A stretch of DNA of 64,000 nucleotides from a bacterium. Lineage in GTDB: Bacteria; Zhuqueibacterota; QNDG01; JAFGCO01. Positions 28,008 through 36,816 of this stretch are shown here, piece after piece (position 1 is the first letter of the stretch; each line of letters opens with the position of its first letter). The position numbers and the translations under genes were made by a program. The stretch lies in assembly GCA_016930535.1 (NCBI GenBank), contig JAFGGN010000097.1:1-64000 (forward strand), given 5' to 3'. The notes under the pieces are model-generated. The model was not told the origin of the DNA. It saw only the letters and a program-made list of their open reading frames with translations, and did not search any database.

Positions 28008-28023
28008 TGGCACAATTGCTGCA
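28008..28023 (+). promoter_or_regulatory. Sigma-54 (-24/-12) promoter of the chemosensory operon
   Basis: TGGCAC (28008-28013), 5 bp, CTGCA (28019-28023). The invariant GG and GC are exactly 10 bp apart, and there is one mismatch to the TGGCAC-N5-TTGCA consensus. Predicted start is near 28034, about 83 nt before ATG 28117. Confidence 0.75.
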
Positions 28024-28116
28024 TAACTCACCATGTCTGTCAGCATATGCCGGAAAACAATGCGATGGACGGATTGACTTAACACCAATGCAGCTTTCAA
28101 TTTAAAGGATTTTCTT

Positions 28117-29169
28117 ATGCAACCCGTCGTCAGGTATAAAAAGGAATCATTTCCCATGAAACTCCTTATTATTGATGATCAGCCCCAGGTTACAGACAGT
28201 CTGAAAGAAGCCATCGAACCTGGCGGACATGAGTGCGTGATTTACAATGATCCCCAGAAGGCGGTGAATTGTTTTGAGAAAGAATACTTTGACGCTGTCC
28301 TGACTGATCTGAAAATGCCTGAAATGGACGGCATTCAGGTACTCAAAACCATCCAGAAATTCAGACCGGGCACCCCCGTGATCATCCTGACCGGATATGC
28401 GGATACCCAGAATGCCATCGAAGCCGTCAACCTGGGGGCCCATGCGTTCTTTCAAAAACCGGTTCAGATACAGGATCTGCTGGAATCGCTCAGATGCATC
28501 GAAATGAAACAGCAGGAGGAGATGGTCAAGGAAATAAAAATCAACCGCCTTCAGGCGGAAAAAGAAACCATGTCGGATGAAATGAAGCAGCGGATCAATC
28601 AGAATCTTCAGCTTATCAGCAGCCTGCTGCGGCTCCAGTCCGGCAAACTTTCCAATCCGGAGGCCCAGCGTGCGTTGAAAGCCGCACATCAGCGTATACT
28701 GACCATGGCCCTGATCCATGAGAGAATGTATTCGGAAAAAAACCATGCAAAAATGGATCTTGCCGATTATATCGAACGGTACATGAACAGTTTTACACAA
28801 ACCCACCAGCTCAGCCAGAAACAGATACAGGTTGTCCTGAAACTGGATCCGGTCAGTGTGGACATCAACCATGCCATTCCCTGGGGGCTGGTTTTCAACG
28901 AACTGATCTCAAATGCCATTATGCATGCATTCCCGGACAGCAACAACGGATCGAACCGGATTGAAATTTCACTGAAACGCGATAAAACCAATGCCATTAT
29001 TTTGAGTATCGAGGACAACGGCAAAGGCATGAATGTCAGCAAGGATATGGATAATTGCGATTCTCTTGGCATGAATTTGATAACAAACATCGTCCGGTAT
29101 CAGCTGAACGGGGACATCACGTTCAGCAATGATTCCGGAATCCATGTCAAGGTAACGAGTCAGAATTGA
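28117..29169 (+). CDS. Receiver fused to a degenerate HisKA_2-type kinase
   Basis: Signalling protein of 350 residues: a receiver (about 14-130; phospho-Asp64 in 'VLTDLKMPEMDG'), a short coiled linker, then a HisKA_2-like dimerisation segment and a HATPase domain ('NELISNAIMHAF', 'EDNGKGM', 'SLGMNLI'). In this family the helix normally carries an E-x-x-H-R phosphoacceptor. Here it reads 'EMKQRINQNLQLISSLL', with Gln158 in place of His, so canonical autophosphorylation should fail. ATG 28117 has AAGGA 7 nt upstream; ATG 28156 is an alternative start. First gene after the sigma-54 promoter. Confidence 0.88.
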   Translation: MQPVVRYKKESFPMKLLIIDDQPQVTDSLKEAIEPGGHECVIYNDPQKAVNCFEKEYFDAVLTDLKMPEMDGIQVLKTIQKFRPGTPVIILTGYADTQNAIEAVNLGAHAFFQKPVQIQDLLESLRCIEMKQQEEMVKEIKINRLQAEKETMSDEMKQRINQNLQLISSLLRLQSGKLSNPEAQRALKAAHQRILTMALIHERMYSEKNHAKMDLADYIERYMNSFTQTHQLSQKQIQVVLKLDPVSVDINHAIPWGLVFNELISNAIMHAFPDSNNGSNRIEISLKRDKTNAIILSIEDNGKGMNVSKDMDNCDSLGMNLITNIVRYQLNGDITFSNDSGIHVKVTSQN

Positions 29170-29202
29170 ATCTGATATTTAACGACTGAACAGAGGTAAC
29201 CC

Positions 29203-29844
29203 ATGGATGAACGTCAAGAAAAACTGAATTACGCATGGCAGCAGTGGGTATGCTTTAAACTGGGCCCTGAAGAATTCGGAGTCGATATTCTCAAAGTGCG
29301 CGAAATCGTACGGATCCAGTCTATTACGCATGTCCCCCAGACCCCGCTCACGGTAGCGGGCGTCATTAACCTCAGAGGCAATGTGATTCCTGTAATCGAT
29401 TTGCCGAAAAAACTGGGCTTGCCTGAAAGCGAACGGGACGACAAATCGCGTATCATAGTATTCTTTGTCAATGAGAAACTCATCGGTATGATTGTGGACC
29501 GCGTCGAACGTGTTCTTCGTATGCGCGAAGATCAGATCGAGCCCCCTCCCGATATTGGAACCGGCATGATTCAGGAATACATCACGGGTATGGGGAAAAT
29601 CGGCAAAGATCTCATTATTCAACTGAATATCGACAAAATCCTCACTGAAGAAGAAATCATACAGATGGAAGACATCAAAAAGGTCAAACATGCCACACAG
29701 AGTATAAAAAGTGAACCGGTTTCATCGGAAAAAGTGTCATCCCAGCAAAAAGACAGTGCCAGCCATGGGCCTGAAAGCAAAACAAAGAAAAAACCGGCTG
29801 CCAGAAAATCCAAACCGTCTGCCGCAAAAAAAGCGAAGTCATGA
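29203..29844 (+). CDS. cheW: CheW-like adaptor with a basic C-terminal tail
   Basis: Couples receptors to CheA. The CheW fold covers residues 10-155 ('WVCFKLGPEEFGVDILKVRE', 'GVINLRGNVIPVIDL', 'IGMIVDRVERVLRM'). The last 50 or so of the 213 residues are a disordered, Lys/Ser/Ala-rich tail ('KTKKKPAARKSKPSAAKKAK') not found in typical CheW. GAGG precedes the ATG. It lies 33 bp after the degenerate kinase gene and 17 bp before the TonB-dependent receptor gene. Confidence 0.93.
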   Translation: MDERQEKLNYAWQQWVCFKLGPEEFGVDILKVREIVRIQSITHVPQTPLTVAGVINLRGNVIPVIDLPKKLGLPESERDDKSRIIVFFVNEKLIGMIVDRVERVLRMREDQIEPPPDIGTGMIQEYITGMGKIGKDLIIQLNIDKILTEEEIIQMEDIKKVKHATQSIKSEPVSSEKVSSQQKDSASHGPESKTKKKPAARKSKPSAAKKAKS

Positions 29845-29861
29845 TCGAAGGGAGATAGAAC

Positions 29862-32027
29862 ATGAAAATACGCAGAATATGGATAGTGACGGGCTTGACC
29901 ATGTGCATCACGGGTTCGGTTTTTACTCAGGAAACGGAGGACCTGATATCCATGTCCCTGGAGGATATTCTGAACCTGAACATCGTCTCCGCATCGAAGC
30001 GGGCCGAAAACGTGTTTGAATCGCCTCTTTCGGCTTCCGTCATCACGCGGGACGATATTGAAAATTCGGGTGCCACCACATTTGAAGAACTGTTCCGCCT
30101 GGTACCCGGATTGCTTGTGCGCGAGGAGAGCCACGGAAATTTCGATATTCATATCCGCGGATATGACAACATACCTCCGGGCAATCTCTCGATGTTCAGT
30201 GAGAACACGATGAGCCTCGTGATGATCGACGGCAGAAAAGTTTTCAATCATCTGATGGGCGGCACATTCTGGGAAAGCCTCCCCGTCAGCCTGGATGACA
30301 TCGAGCGCATTGAAATCATACGCGGGTCTGCCAACTCGCTTTACGGGCCCAATGCAGTGACAGGCGTCGTTCATATTATCACCCGCAAGGCCGGCCCCGA
30401 AAAACTGGGGGTAAGGGGAACGCTGCTCGGAGGTGTTCCCGAAACATCCACCGGCTCCCTCTGTATCACTTCGCATCCTCATGAAAAACTGGGTCTGAGT
30501 GTCAATGCACACGGCGAAAAAAGAAACCGTTTTGATAACGATTATTATGAATATGGTTCCGGATCCTGGAAATCCTATGAATCGCTGACCCCCTATATGA
30601 TGCATCCGGCTGCGGAACGCGGATATCCGGTCATGGAAGATACAAAACTGGCCAGAGAACGGTGGGGAATCAGCGGCCGGATGAGCTGGGGCCTGTCGGA
30701 ATCGGTTCAGCTGGACGTGCAGGGCGGATTTCAGGATTCCAGGGCACAGACCGTGTTCATGGAAACTCTGACAACACCCTTCAGTTTTCGGTCATCCCGC
30801 ACCGGATACATTCAGCTTGTTCTGGAAGCCTGGGGATTCCATGTTCAAATGAGCGACCAGACCGGTACGCAGGACATTCTGGAAGGTTCTGAAGAGGAAA
30901 ATACATACGATATGCGTGTAACCGACGGTATTCTGGAATACAACTGGCAGCAAAGCAAATTCTCGATAAGGCCCGGAATCAGCGTTCAGGAAGTGCGATA
31001 CAATGATCTTCCCCATATTTCCGAAGAAAACACGGGGCTTGGTTATTTCAATGCGAAACGGTATCTCGGCAATTATGCCTATTTCATGAGAACCGAATAT
31101 CAGCCCGCCGAGGCCCTGCGTTTTGTCGCCGGTATCCGGTCCGATCATTACAATTATCCGGATACGGTCTATGTCAACTATCAGCTTGCCGGCACGTGGC
31201 GCGTCAGGGAAAATCATATGCTCCGGGCCGTTTATTCACGGGCCAATCGCGGGCCGTTTTTCATGGATATCTACACGGATTTTTCAGAAAGCAACAATCA
31301 GCTCCAACTGGATTTCGACGGCAACCGGAACCTGAGACTGCCGCTCACGGATATGATCGAACTGGGATACCGGGGCCGGCTGACGGATCATGTTCAGGTG
31401 GATCTCGAAACATTCTACACGGAAACGCACGATATAACCAGTTTTGAACCCGAGGTATTCACCCTGAGATCCGATTACAGCCTGAGCCTGACCTATATTT
31501 ACAAAAATCTCAAAATGAAGGTACGCCAGCTGGGTATCAGCGGCAATGCCAGCTGGACCGCAGGGGCCAGATTCAGGGGCCGGGTTTTCGCCACGTGGCA
31601 GCAAACCAGACTCATCGATTTCGACTGGAAAACGACACCGATGGTGATCGACCCCGATTCCCACATGTTCCTTCTGCCAAGGAAAGAACAACGCGATTTC
31701 GTTCACGAAAACACGCCGGCCGTTTATGGCGGACTGCTGATCAATTACCGGGCAGCATCGAAATGGAACCTGAGCGCCGGATTCTATTTTCTCGGGGCTC
31801 ATGTTTACCGGTATGATTATGCAACCACGAACGAATCATACGGGCAAGCGGAGCTCGACGCCAGAATTATTCCCACGCTGCATATAAGCTATAAATTTGA
31901 TAAACAATACTCAGCGTTTGTTACACTCAAAAATCCGCTGCAGAACCAGAGGGAATTCGGTTTCGCCGAGACAATCGGACTGTCCGTTTACGGCGGATTG
32001 CGCTGGAACCGGGCATTTTTTGAATAA
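29862..32027 (+). CDS. TonB-dependent outer-membrane receptor
   Basis: Outer-membrane ligand-gated receptor/transporter, 721 residues. Signal peptide (about 1-23), then the plug domain ('SASVITRDDIENSGATTFEE', 'LVMIDGRKVFN', 'IERIEIIRGSANSLYGPNAV', 'GVVHIITRKAG') and a beta-barrel to the C-terminus. The N-terminal 'MSLEDILNLNIVSASKR' resembles TonB-box regions of this receptor class. It is embedded in a chemosensory operon, followed after 36 bp by a YfiR-like periplasmic protein and then an MCP. This suggests a sensory role in addition to or instead of uptake. Ligand unknown. Confidence 0.93.
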   Translation: MKIRRIWIVTGLTMCITGSVFTQETEDLISMSLEDILNLNIVSASKRAENVFESPLSASVITRDDIENSGATTFEELFRLVPGLLVREESHGNFDIHIRGYDNIPPGNLSMFSENTMSLVMIDGRKVFNHLMGGTFWESLPVSLDDIERIEIIRGSANSLYGPNAVTGVVHIITRKAGPEKLGVRGTLLGGVPETSTGSLCITSHPHEKLGLSVNAHGEKRNRFDNDYYEYGSGSWKSYESLTPYMMHPAAERGYPVMEDTKLARERWGISGRMSWGLSESVQLDVQGGFQDSRAQTVFMETLTTPFSFRSSRTGYIQLVLEAWGFHVQMSDQTGTQDILEGSEEENTYDMRVTDGILEYNWQQSKFSIRPGISVQEVRYNDLPHISEENTGLGYFNAKRYLGNYAYFMRTEYQPAEALRFVAGIRSDHYNYPDTVYVNYQLAGTWRVRENHMLRAVYSRANRGPFFMDIYTDFSESNNQLQLDFDGNRNLRLPLTDMIELGYRGRLTDHVQVDLETFYTETHDITSFEPEVFTLRSDYSLSLTYIYKNLKMKVRQLGISGNASWTAGARFRGRVFATWQQTRLIDFDWKTTPMVIDPDSHMFLLPRKEQRDFVHENTPAVYGGLLINYRAASKWNLSAGFYFLGAHVYRYDYATTNESYGQAELDARIIPTLHISYKFDKQYSAFVTLKNPLQNQREFGFAETIGLSVYGGLRWNRAFFE

Positions 32028-32063
32028 GGAATGATTTACAGAGAATTTTACACGGAGGCAAGA

Positions 32064-32588
32064 ATGAATCGTTTACTGAAACTTACTTTATCTGTTCTTA
32101 TTGTGGCTGCTGGTGTATTTGTCCCTGTTTCACTCACACCCCAGACGGATGATGCTCCGGTCAGCCTGGCCGCTGCCCTGACCATCAAACTGGCCGCATT
32201 TGAAAAAAATATCTCATCAGGCGAAACTGTAGCGATCCACGTGCTTGGATCGCCTGAAATGGCCGATGAATTGAAAAAAGGAATCGGCACATCGATCGGC
32301 TCTGCAAAAATTGAATCCGTTACACAGGGAGACAGCCTTCCTGTCAATGCACCGCAAATTTTATATGTCGGACAGGAAGCCGACGTTGAAAGGGCCATCC
32401 GGTATACAAGATTGCATAAAATACTCAGCATTTCGGGAAAGCAAAATCTGGTATCCAAAGGGATCACACTTGTAATCGGTGTCGGAGGTGACGGCAAACC
32501 AATGATCAAACTGAACCTGACATCGACAATCGAAGAGGGGCTGAACTGGAATCCCGCGATCATGAAAATCGCTAAAACAGTAAAATAA
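32064..32588 (+). CDS. YfiR-like (DUF4154) periplasmic protein
   Basis: Small exported protein of about 174 residues. The start at ATG 32064 is supported by GGAGGCAAG. The signal peptide is about residues 1-26 ('[17 protein letters not shown]'). The mature part matches the DUF4154/YfiR layout: '[20 protein letters not shown]', '[20 protein letters not shown]', '[20 protein letters not shown]' and '[22 protein letters not shown]'. In the YfiBNR system YfiR binds the periplasmic sensor of a membrane-bound cyclase. Here the next gene is an MCP, so it may control chemosensory signalling (inference). Confidence 0.8.
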   Translation: MNRLLKLTLSVLIVAAGVFVPVSLTPQTDDAPVSLAAALTIKLAAFEKNISSGETVAIHVLGSPEMADELKKGIGTSIGSAKIESVTQGDSLPVNAPQILYVGQEADVERAIRYTRLHKILSISGKQNLVSKGITLVIGVGGDGKPMIKLNLTSTIEEGLNWNPAIMKIAKTVK

Positions 32589-32608
32589 CATTACCAAGGA
32601 ATCGCACC

Positions 32609-34192
32609 ATGTATAAAAAACTGTGGCTGTATAAAAAACTGAACATCAAATGGCGCATCATCCTGCTCATCAGCCTGATCGGCTTCATCATGAGTATTCT
32701 TCTGGGGATCGTGGCGCCATCCCGTGCACGGCGCATGGGGGAAGCCATTCTCATGAACGACATCGGCTTCATTTCAAAGTTGCTGGCCGACAACCTGTCG
32801 CTGGGCATACAGACCCGTGTATTCGATGACGGCGCCGCTTTGCAACAGACGCTGGACATGCTGAGCACATCGAGTTCGGATAAAAACGAAGCCATCACAC
32901 AGGTTTACATTTTTGATGAATCCGGCAATTTCATAAAAGATATGAACAAATCAAAACCCATCGTTTTTCAGCAGATCGGCGCCATGAAAATCGAATCCCA
33001 CGACAACTTCATCCGTGTATGGAACCCTATGCAGGACATGAACCAGACCGTTGTGGGGTATTGCGCTGTCGACTTCTCAAAACAGTTCTTTAAAAAACAG
33101 GCGGCCCAGACCGCATTTCTGGGGCTCACAATTGCACTGTTTGTTCTGGCAGGCACCCTTTTCGCGGGCATCCTGGTCGCAAGAAGCGTATCGAACGGAT
33201 TGAAACAGGCCGCATCGATCATGATGGATATTGCGGAAGGTGAAGGCGATCTGACACAGAGGCTGCCCATCGATTCAGAGGATGAAGTGGGTGAATTAAA
33301 CCGCTGGATCAATGCATTTATTGACCGCATCCATGACCTGATTTCCCAGGTCAAGGAAAATGCCAATCAGGTGATCGTGGCAGTCAGGGAAATCTCGAGC
33401 GCCTCCGACGAGATGGCATCCGGGGCCGAGGAGCAAACGAGTCAGGCTTCGGAAGTGTCCGCCGGTGTGGAAGAAATGACCTCATCCATCATGCAAACAT
33501 CGCAGAATGCCGGAGAAACGGCGAAAATCAGTGAATCGGCCACGAAAAAAGCCCAGCAGGGCGCGCAGGCCATGCAGATTACACGTGAAGGCATCAAGGA
33601 TATCGTGCAATCGACAGTGCGCATGCGTGACATCATCAAAACCCTGACCGAAAGAGCGGGGCAAATCGGACAGATCGTACAGGTAATCGATAAAATTGCG
33701 GATCAGACCAATCTTCTGGCCCTGAACGCAGCTGTTGAAGCGGCCCGCGCCGGAGAACAGGGAAGCGGATTCGCTGTCGTGGCCGACGAAGTACGGAAAC
33801 TGGCGGAACGAACCACAGTCGCCACACAGGAAATTTCCACAACCATTCAGGCGATTCAGACAGATACGCAATCCGCTTCGGAATCCATGAATGAAACCAA
33901 TACCAAGGTGGCCCATGGCGAATGGGCAACCGAACAGACTGAAAAAGTGCTTTCTGAAATTGTGGACATCGTTGCACAGGCGATGGACATGATTCAGCAG
34001 ATCGCAGCGGCTGCGGAGGAACAGAGTGCCGGTGCTGAAGAAATATCAAGCAGTGTGGAATCCATTTCCACCATTACCAAACAGTCGGCCGTCAATGCCG
34101 AAACCATGGCTTCAGCGGCCCGGCAGCTCAGTGAACAAACTTCCTATCTTCAGAAAGCCGTCAGCCAGTTCAAACTCAGAGATACAAAGTGA
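32609..34192 (+). CDS. Methyl-accepting chemotaxis protein, first copy
   Basis: Membrane chemoreceptor of 527 residues. TM1 is about 16-36, a periplasmic sensor of about 130 residues follows (38-168), TM2 is about 172-195, then HAMP ('[20 protein letters not shown]') and a cytoplasmic signalling coil. The hairpin tip reads '[20 protein letters not shown]'. The sensor has a segment around '[21 protein letters not shown]' that resembles CHASE8-type sensors, as in YfiN, though this needs a profile search. It follows the YfiR-like gene by 20 bp. No CheR-binding pentapeptide is seen at the C-terminus. Confidence 0.93.
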   Translation: MYKKLWLYKKLNIKWRIILLISLIGFIMSILLGIVAPSRARRMGEAILMNDIGFISKLLADNLSLGIQTRVFDDGAALQQTLDMLSTSSSDKNEAITQVYIFDESGNFIKDMNKSKPIVFQQIGAMKIESHDNFIRVWNPMQDMNQTVVGYCAVDFSKQFFKKQAAQTAFLGLTIALFVLAGTLFAGILVARSVSNGLKQAASIMMDIAEGEGDLTQRLPIDSEDEVGELNRWINAFIDRIHDLISQVKENANQVIVAVREISSASDEMASGAEEQTSQASEVSAGVEEMTSSIMQTSQNAGETAKISESATKKAQQGAQAMQITREGIKDIVQSTVRMRDIIKTLTERAGQIGQIVQVIDKIADQTNLLALNAAVEAARAGEQGSGFAVVADEVRKLAERTTVATQEISTTIQAIQTDTQSASESMNETNTKVAHGEWATEQTEKVLSEIVDIVAQAMDMIQQIAAAAEEQSAGAEEISSSVESISTITKQSAVNAETMASAARQLSEQTSYLQKAVSQFKLRDTK

Positions 34193-34210
34193 ACACAGCG
34201 ATAAAAACAA

Positions 34211-34278
34211 AAAGGGCACTTGGCCTGAAACCCTGCATCCCTCCCGGACTGACACCTGCCCGAGTGCCCTTTTATTTA
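34211..34278 (+). terminator. Hairpin between the two MCP genes
   Basis: AAAGGGCACT (34211-34220) pairs with AGTGCCCTTT (34263-34272), followed by a short T/A-rich tail. The loop is about 42 nt, longer than normal, so it may act as a partial terminator or RNA-stability element inside the operon. Confidence 0.45.
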
Positions 34279-34333
34279 TCTTATATATGGCCCGCGACCT
34301 ACAAACCGGATTTTCAGAAGAGGGATGCCAGCT

Positions 34334-35953
34334 ATGCTCAATAAACTGAAATTCAAGCAGAAAATGCTGATCATTGCAAATATGGTGCTTGTCTTTTTTA
34401 TCATCATTTTGTCTCTGACGTGGCTGAATAACAGGGGCAATCAAAGACGCAATGATCTGGTCAGCGATGGATTCTGCCCGGCCTATATGCTGAACCGGGA
34501 TCTTTCAGAGTATCTCACTTCCATTCATATGAAACTGCAGCAGGCCGTATCCACACTGGAAACGGACGCGCTGAAAGAGGCGGACAGTGCCAGGGATGTC
34601 TTTCTTGCACTTCTGGAAAAGGGGCATGAAAATCCTGTTGTCGATCCGGAAGACCTTGATCAATACAAGGCGGATCTGATCGCGTATTACAACCATGCCA
34701 GGGCACTCACGGAAAAAATGATTCAGGGCGACATGGGCGGCGATATCGTCAATGAATCAAAAATCATGAATGAACGTTATGATGCACTGAAAAACCTTAT
34801 TTCCCTGAATGGCATTCGTTTTGAAGAAGAGATGAAATCCAACTTCAGCCATATCCGGACGAGAAACAGACGCTCGATGCTGATCATGGTCGGAATTCTG
34901 CTCATATCCATGGGCCTCATCGGCGGTTTTACTTACTCCATCGTATATACGGTCACGGCGAATCTGCATCAGATGGTGGACATGATGAAAAACATTGCCA
35001 AGGGTGAGGGAGACCTGACACAACGGCTCAATGTGCAATCCTATGATGAGCTGGGTGATCTCGCCAACTGGTTCAATCTTTTTGTCGAGAAACTGCACGC
35101 GATCATGAATCAGGTCCGCGAAAATACCATCCGGGTTTCCTCCGCCGTTTCCATCATCAGCAGTACGGCCGTGCAAATGGCTGCGGGCGCTGAGGAGCAT
35201 AATGCCCAGGCCGGCGAAGTATCCGCGAGTGTCGAGGAGATGACGGCTTCGATCATGCAGAATTCACAGAACGCGGGACAGACCGCCAAAATTGCAGAGG
35301 AATCCAGCAATCAGGTGAATCTGGGCGTCGAGACCATGATAACCACACGAAACGATATGGAACGAATCGTGAGTTCGGCCACACAGATGGAAAGTATTGT
35401 CAAATCATTGACGAACCGTGCATTGCAGATCGGTGAAATCACGCGCGTGATCGACAAAATCGCGGATCAGACCAACCTGCTAGCACTGAACGCTGCCGTC
35501 GAGGCAGCACGGGCGGGAGAACAGGGCAGCGGATTCGCAGTGGTGGCCGATGAGGTCCGCAAGCTTGCCGAGCGCACGGCAGAAGCGACGCGTGAAATAG
35601 CCGAAACCATCGATGCGATTCAGAAAGATACCATCGAGGCATCCGAATCCATGATGGAAACGAAAGATGCCGTAAACTCGGGACAGAAATCCACAAAGCA
35701 GACCGGGGACGTCCTCGCCAAACTGCTGGAATCCGTCAACCTGTCCGTGGACATGATTCAGCAGATCGCCGCCGCTTCAGAAGAACAAAGCGCAGGCGCA
35801 GAGGAAATCTCAGCCAATGTGGAATCCATGAATACTGTTTCCAAACAGACATCGGAAGGTGCCGAACAGATGTCCGCCGCAGCACAGGAATTGAACAGTC
35901 AGACGGAAGGGCTGCGCAATCTGGTCAATCAATTCAAACTGAATATTAAATAA
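34334..35953 (+). CDS. Methyl-accepting chemotaxis protein, second copy
   Basis: Chemoreceptor of about 539 residues from ATG 34334; an in-frame ATG at 34325 lies within the ribosome-site region. TM1 is about 12-32, an all-helical periplasmic domain (about 35-175) resembles four-helix-bundle sensors, TM2 is about 180-205, then HAMP ('[20 protein letters not shown]') and the signalling coil with tip '[20 protein letters not shown]'. The coil is nearly identical to that of the preceding MCP while the sensor is unrelated, which suggests duplication with sensor exchange. Confidence 0.93.
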   Translation: MLNKLKFKQKMLIIANMVLVFFIIILSLTWLNNRGNQRRNDLVSDGFCPAYMLNRDLSEYLTSIHMKLQQAVSTLETDALKEADSARDVFLALLEKGHENPVVDPEDLDQYKADLIAYYNHARALTEKMIQGDMGGDIVNESKIMNERYDALKNLISLNGIRFEEEMKSNFSHIRTRNRRSMLIMVGILLISMGLIGGFTYSIVYTVTANLHQMVDMMKNIAKGEGDLTQRLNVQSYDELGDLANWFNLFVEKLHAIMNQVRENTIRVSSAVSIISSTAVQMAAGAEEHNAQAGEVSASVEEMTASIMQNSQNAGQTAKIAEESSNQVNLGVETMITTRNDMERIVSSATQMESIVKSLTNRALQIGEITRVIDKIADQTNLLALNAAVEAARAGEQGSGFAVVADEVRKLAERTAEATREIAETIDAIQKDTIEASESMMETKDAVNSGQKSTKQTGDVLAKLLESVNLSVDMIQQIAAASEEQSAGAEEISANVESMNTVSKQTSEGAEQMSAAAQELNSQTEGLRNLVNQFKLNIK

Positions 35954-35983
35954 AGCGGCCGGAATATGACAGGAATTTCTTAC

Positions 35984-36805
35984 ATGAATGTTCATAGCGT
36001 TACAGATGCAGAGTTCAGGCTGATACAGAAACTGATCTACGAAATGGCCGGGGTCTATATCAAGGAACATAAAAAAACCATGGTGGCCAACCGGCTGCGG
36101 AAACGGCTCGAAAACTATGGATTCGAAAGTTATAAAAAATATTATGATTTTATCACACGGACAAGCGAAGGCCGGAATGAACTGATTGAATTCGTCAATT
36201 GCCTGACAACGAACGAAACATTCTTTTTCCGTCATGGCGAGCAGCTCGACCTGCTCGTAGAAAAGCTCATTCCGGAAAGATTGCAGACGCTTAAGCCAAA
36301 AGAGAAACTGCGCATCTGGTCCGCTGCCTGCTCGTCAGGGGAAGAGCCCTACTCCATTGCCATCCTGATGCATCAGAAACTCAAACAGGCCCTGATTCAG
36401 AAAATAGAAATTCATGCCTCGGATATCAACATGGAAGTGCTCGATAAAGCCCAAAAGGGTATTTATAAACCCTATGCCCTCCAGAAAGTCAATGAATTCT
36501 ACAAACGCACTTATTTTCGTCAGCTCTCCGAGGATAAATTCCAGATATCAAACCAGGTTCAGAGCATGGTGCATTTTTTCAGACATAATCTGCTGAATCA
36601 CCATTCACAGGGTCCATTTGACATCGTTCTATGCCGTAATGTCATGATCTACTTCGATCAGGACAGCAAAACCCGCGTGTTGAGTCATTTATTTAAGAGC
36701 ATCAAACCCGGCGGATTTTTAATTACAGGGTATGCTGAAAGTCTTTTCCGGGTACAGACAACGTTGAAATATATACAACCGACACTTTATCAGAAAGAAA
36801 GTTAA
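35984..36805 (+). CDS. cheR: CheR chemoreceptor methyltransferase
   Basis: SAM-dependent methylation of receptor glutamates. About 273 residues from ATG 35984 (AGGAA 9 nt upstream); ATG 35966 in the same frame has no good site. The CheR N-terminal helical domain ('LIYEMAGVYIKEHKKTMVAN') is followed by the SAM fold with 'RIWSAACSSGEEPYSIAIL', 'DINMEVLDKAQKGIY' and 'FDIVLCRNVMIYFD'. It lies between the MCPs and CheA. Confidence 0.94.
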   Translation: MNVHSVTDAEFRLIQKLIYEMAGVYIKEHKKTMVANRLRKRLENYGFESYKKYYDFITRTSEGRNELIEFVNCLTTNETFFFRHGEQLDLLVEKLIPERLQTLKPKEKLRIWSAACSSGEEPYSIAILMHQKLKQALIQKIEIHASDINMEVLDKAQKGIYKPYALQKVNEFYKRTYFRQLSEDKFQISNQVQSMVHFFRHNLLNHHSQGPFDIVLCRNVMIYFDQDSKTRVLSHLFKSIKPGGFLITGYAESLFRVQTTLKYIQPTLYQKES

Positions 36806-36816
36806 GAGAGAAAATT

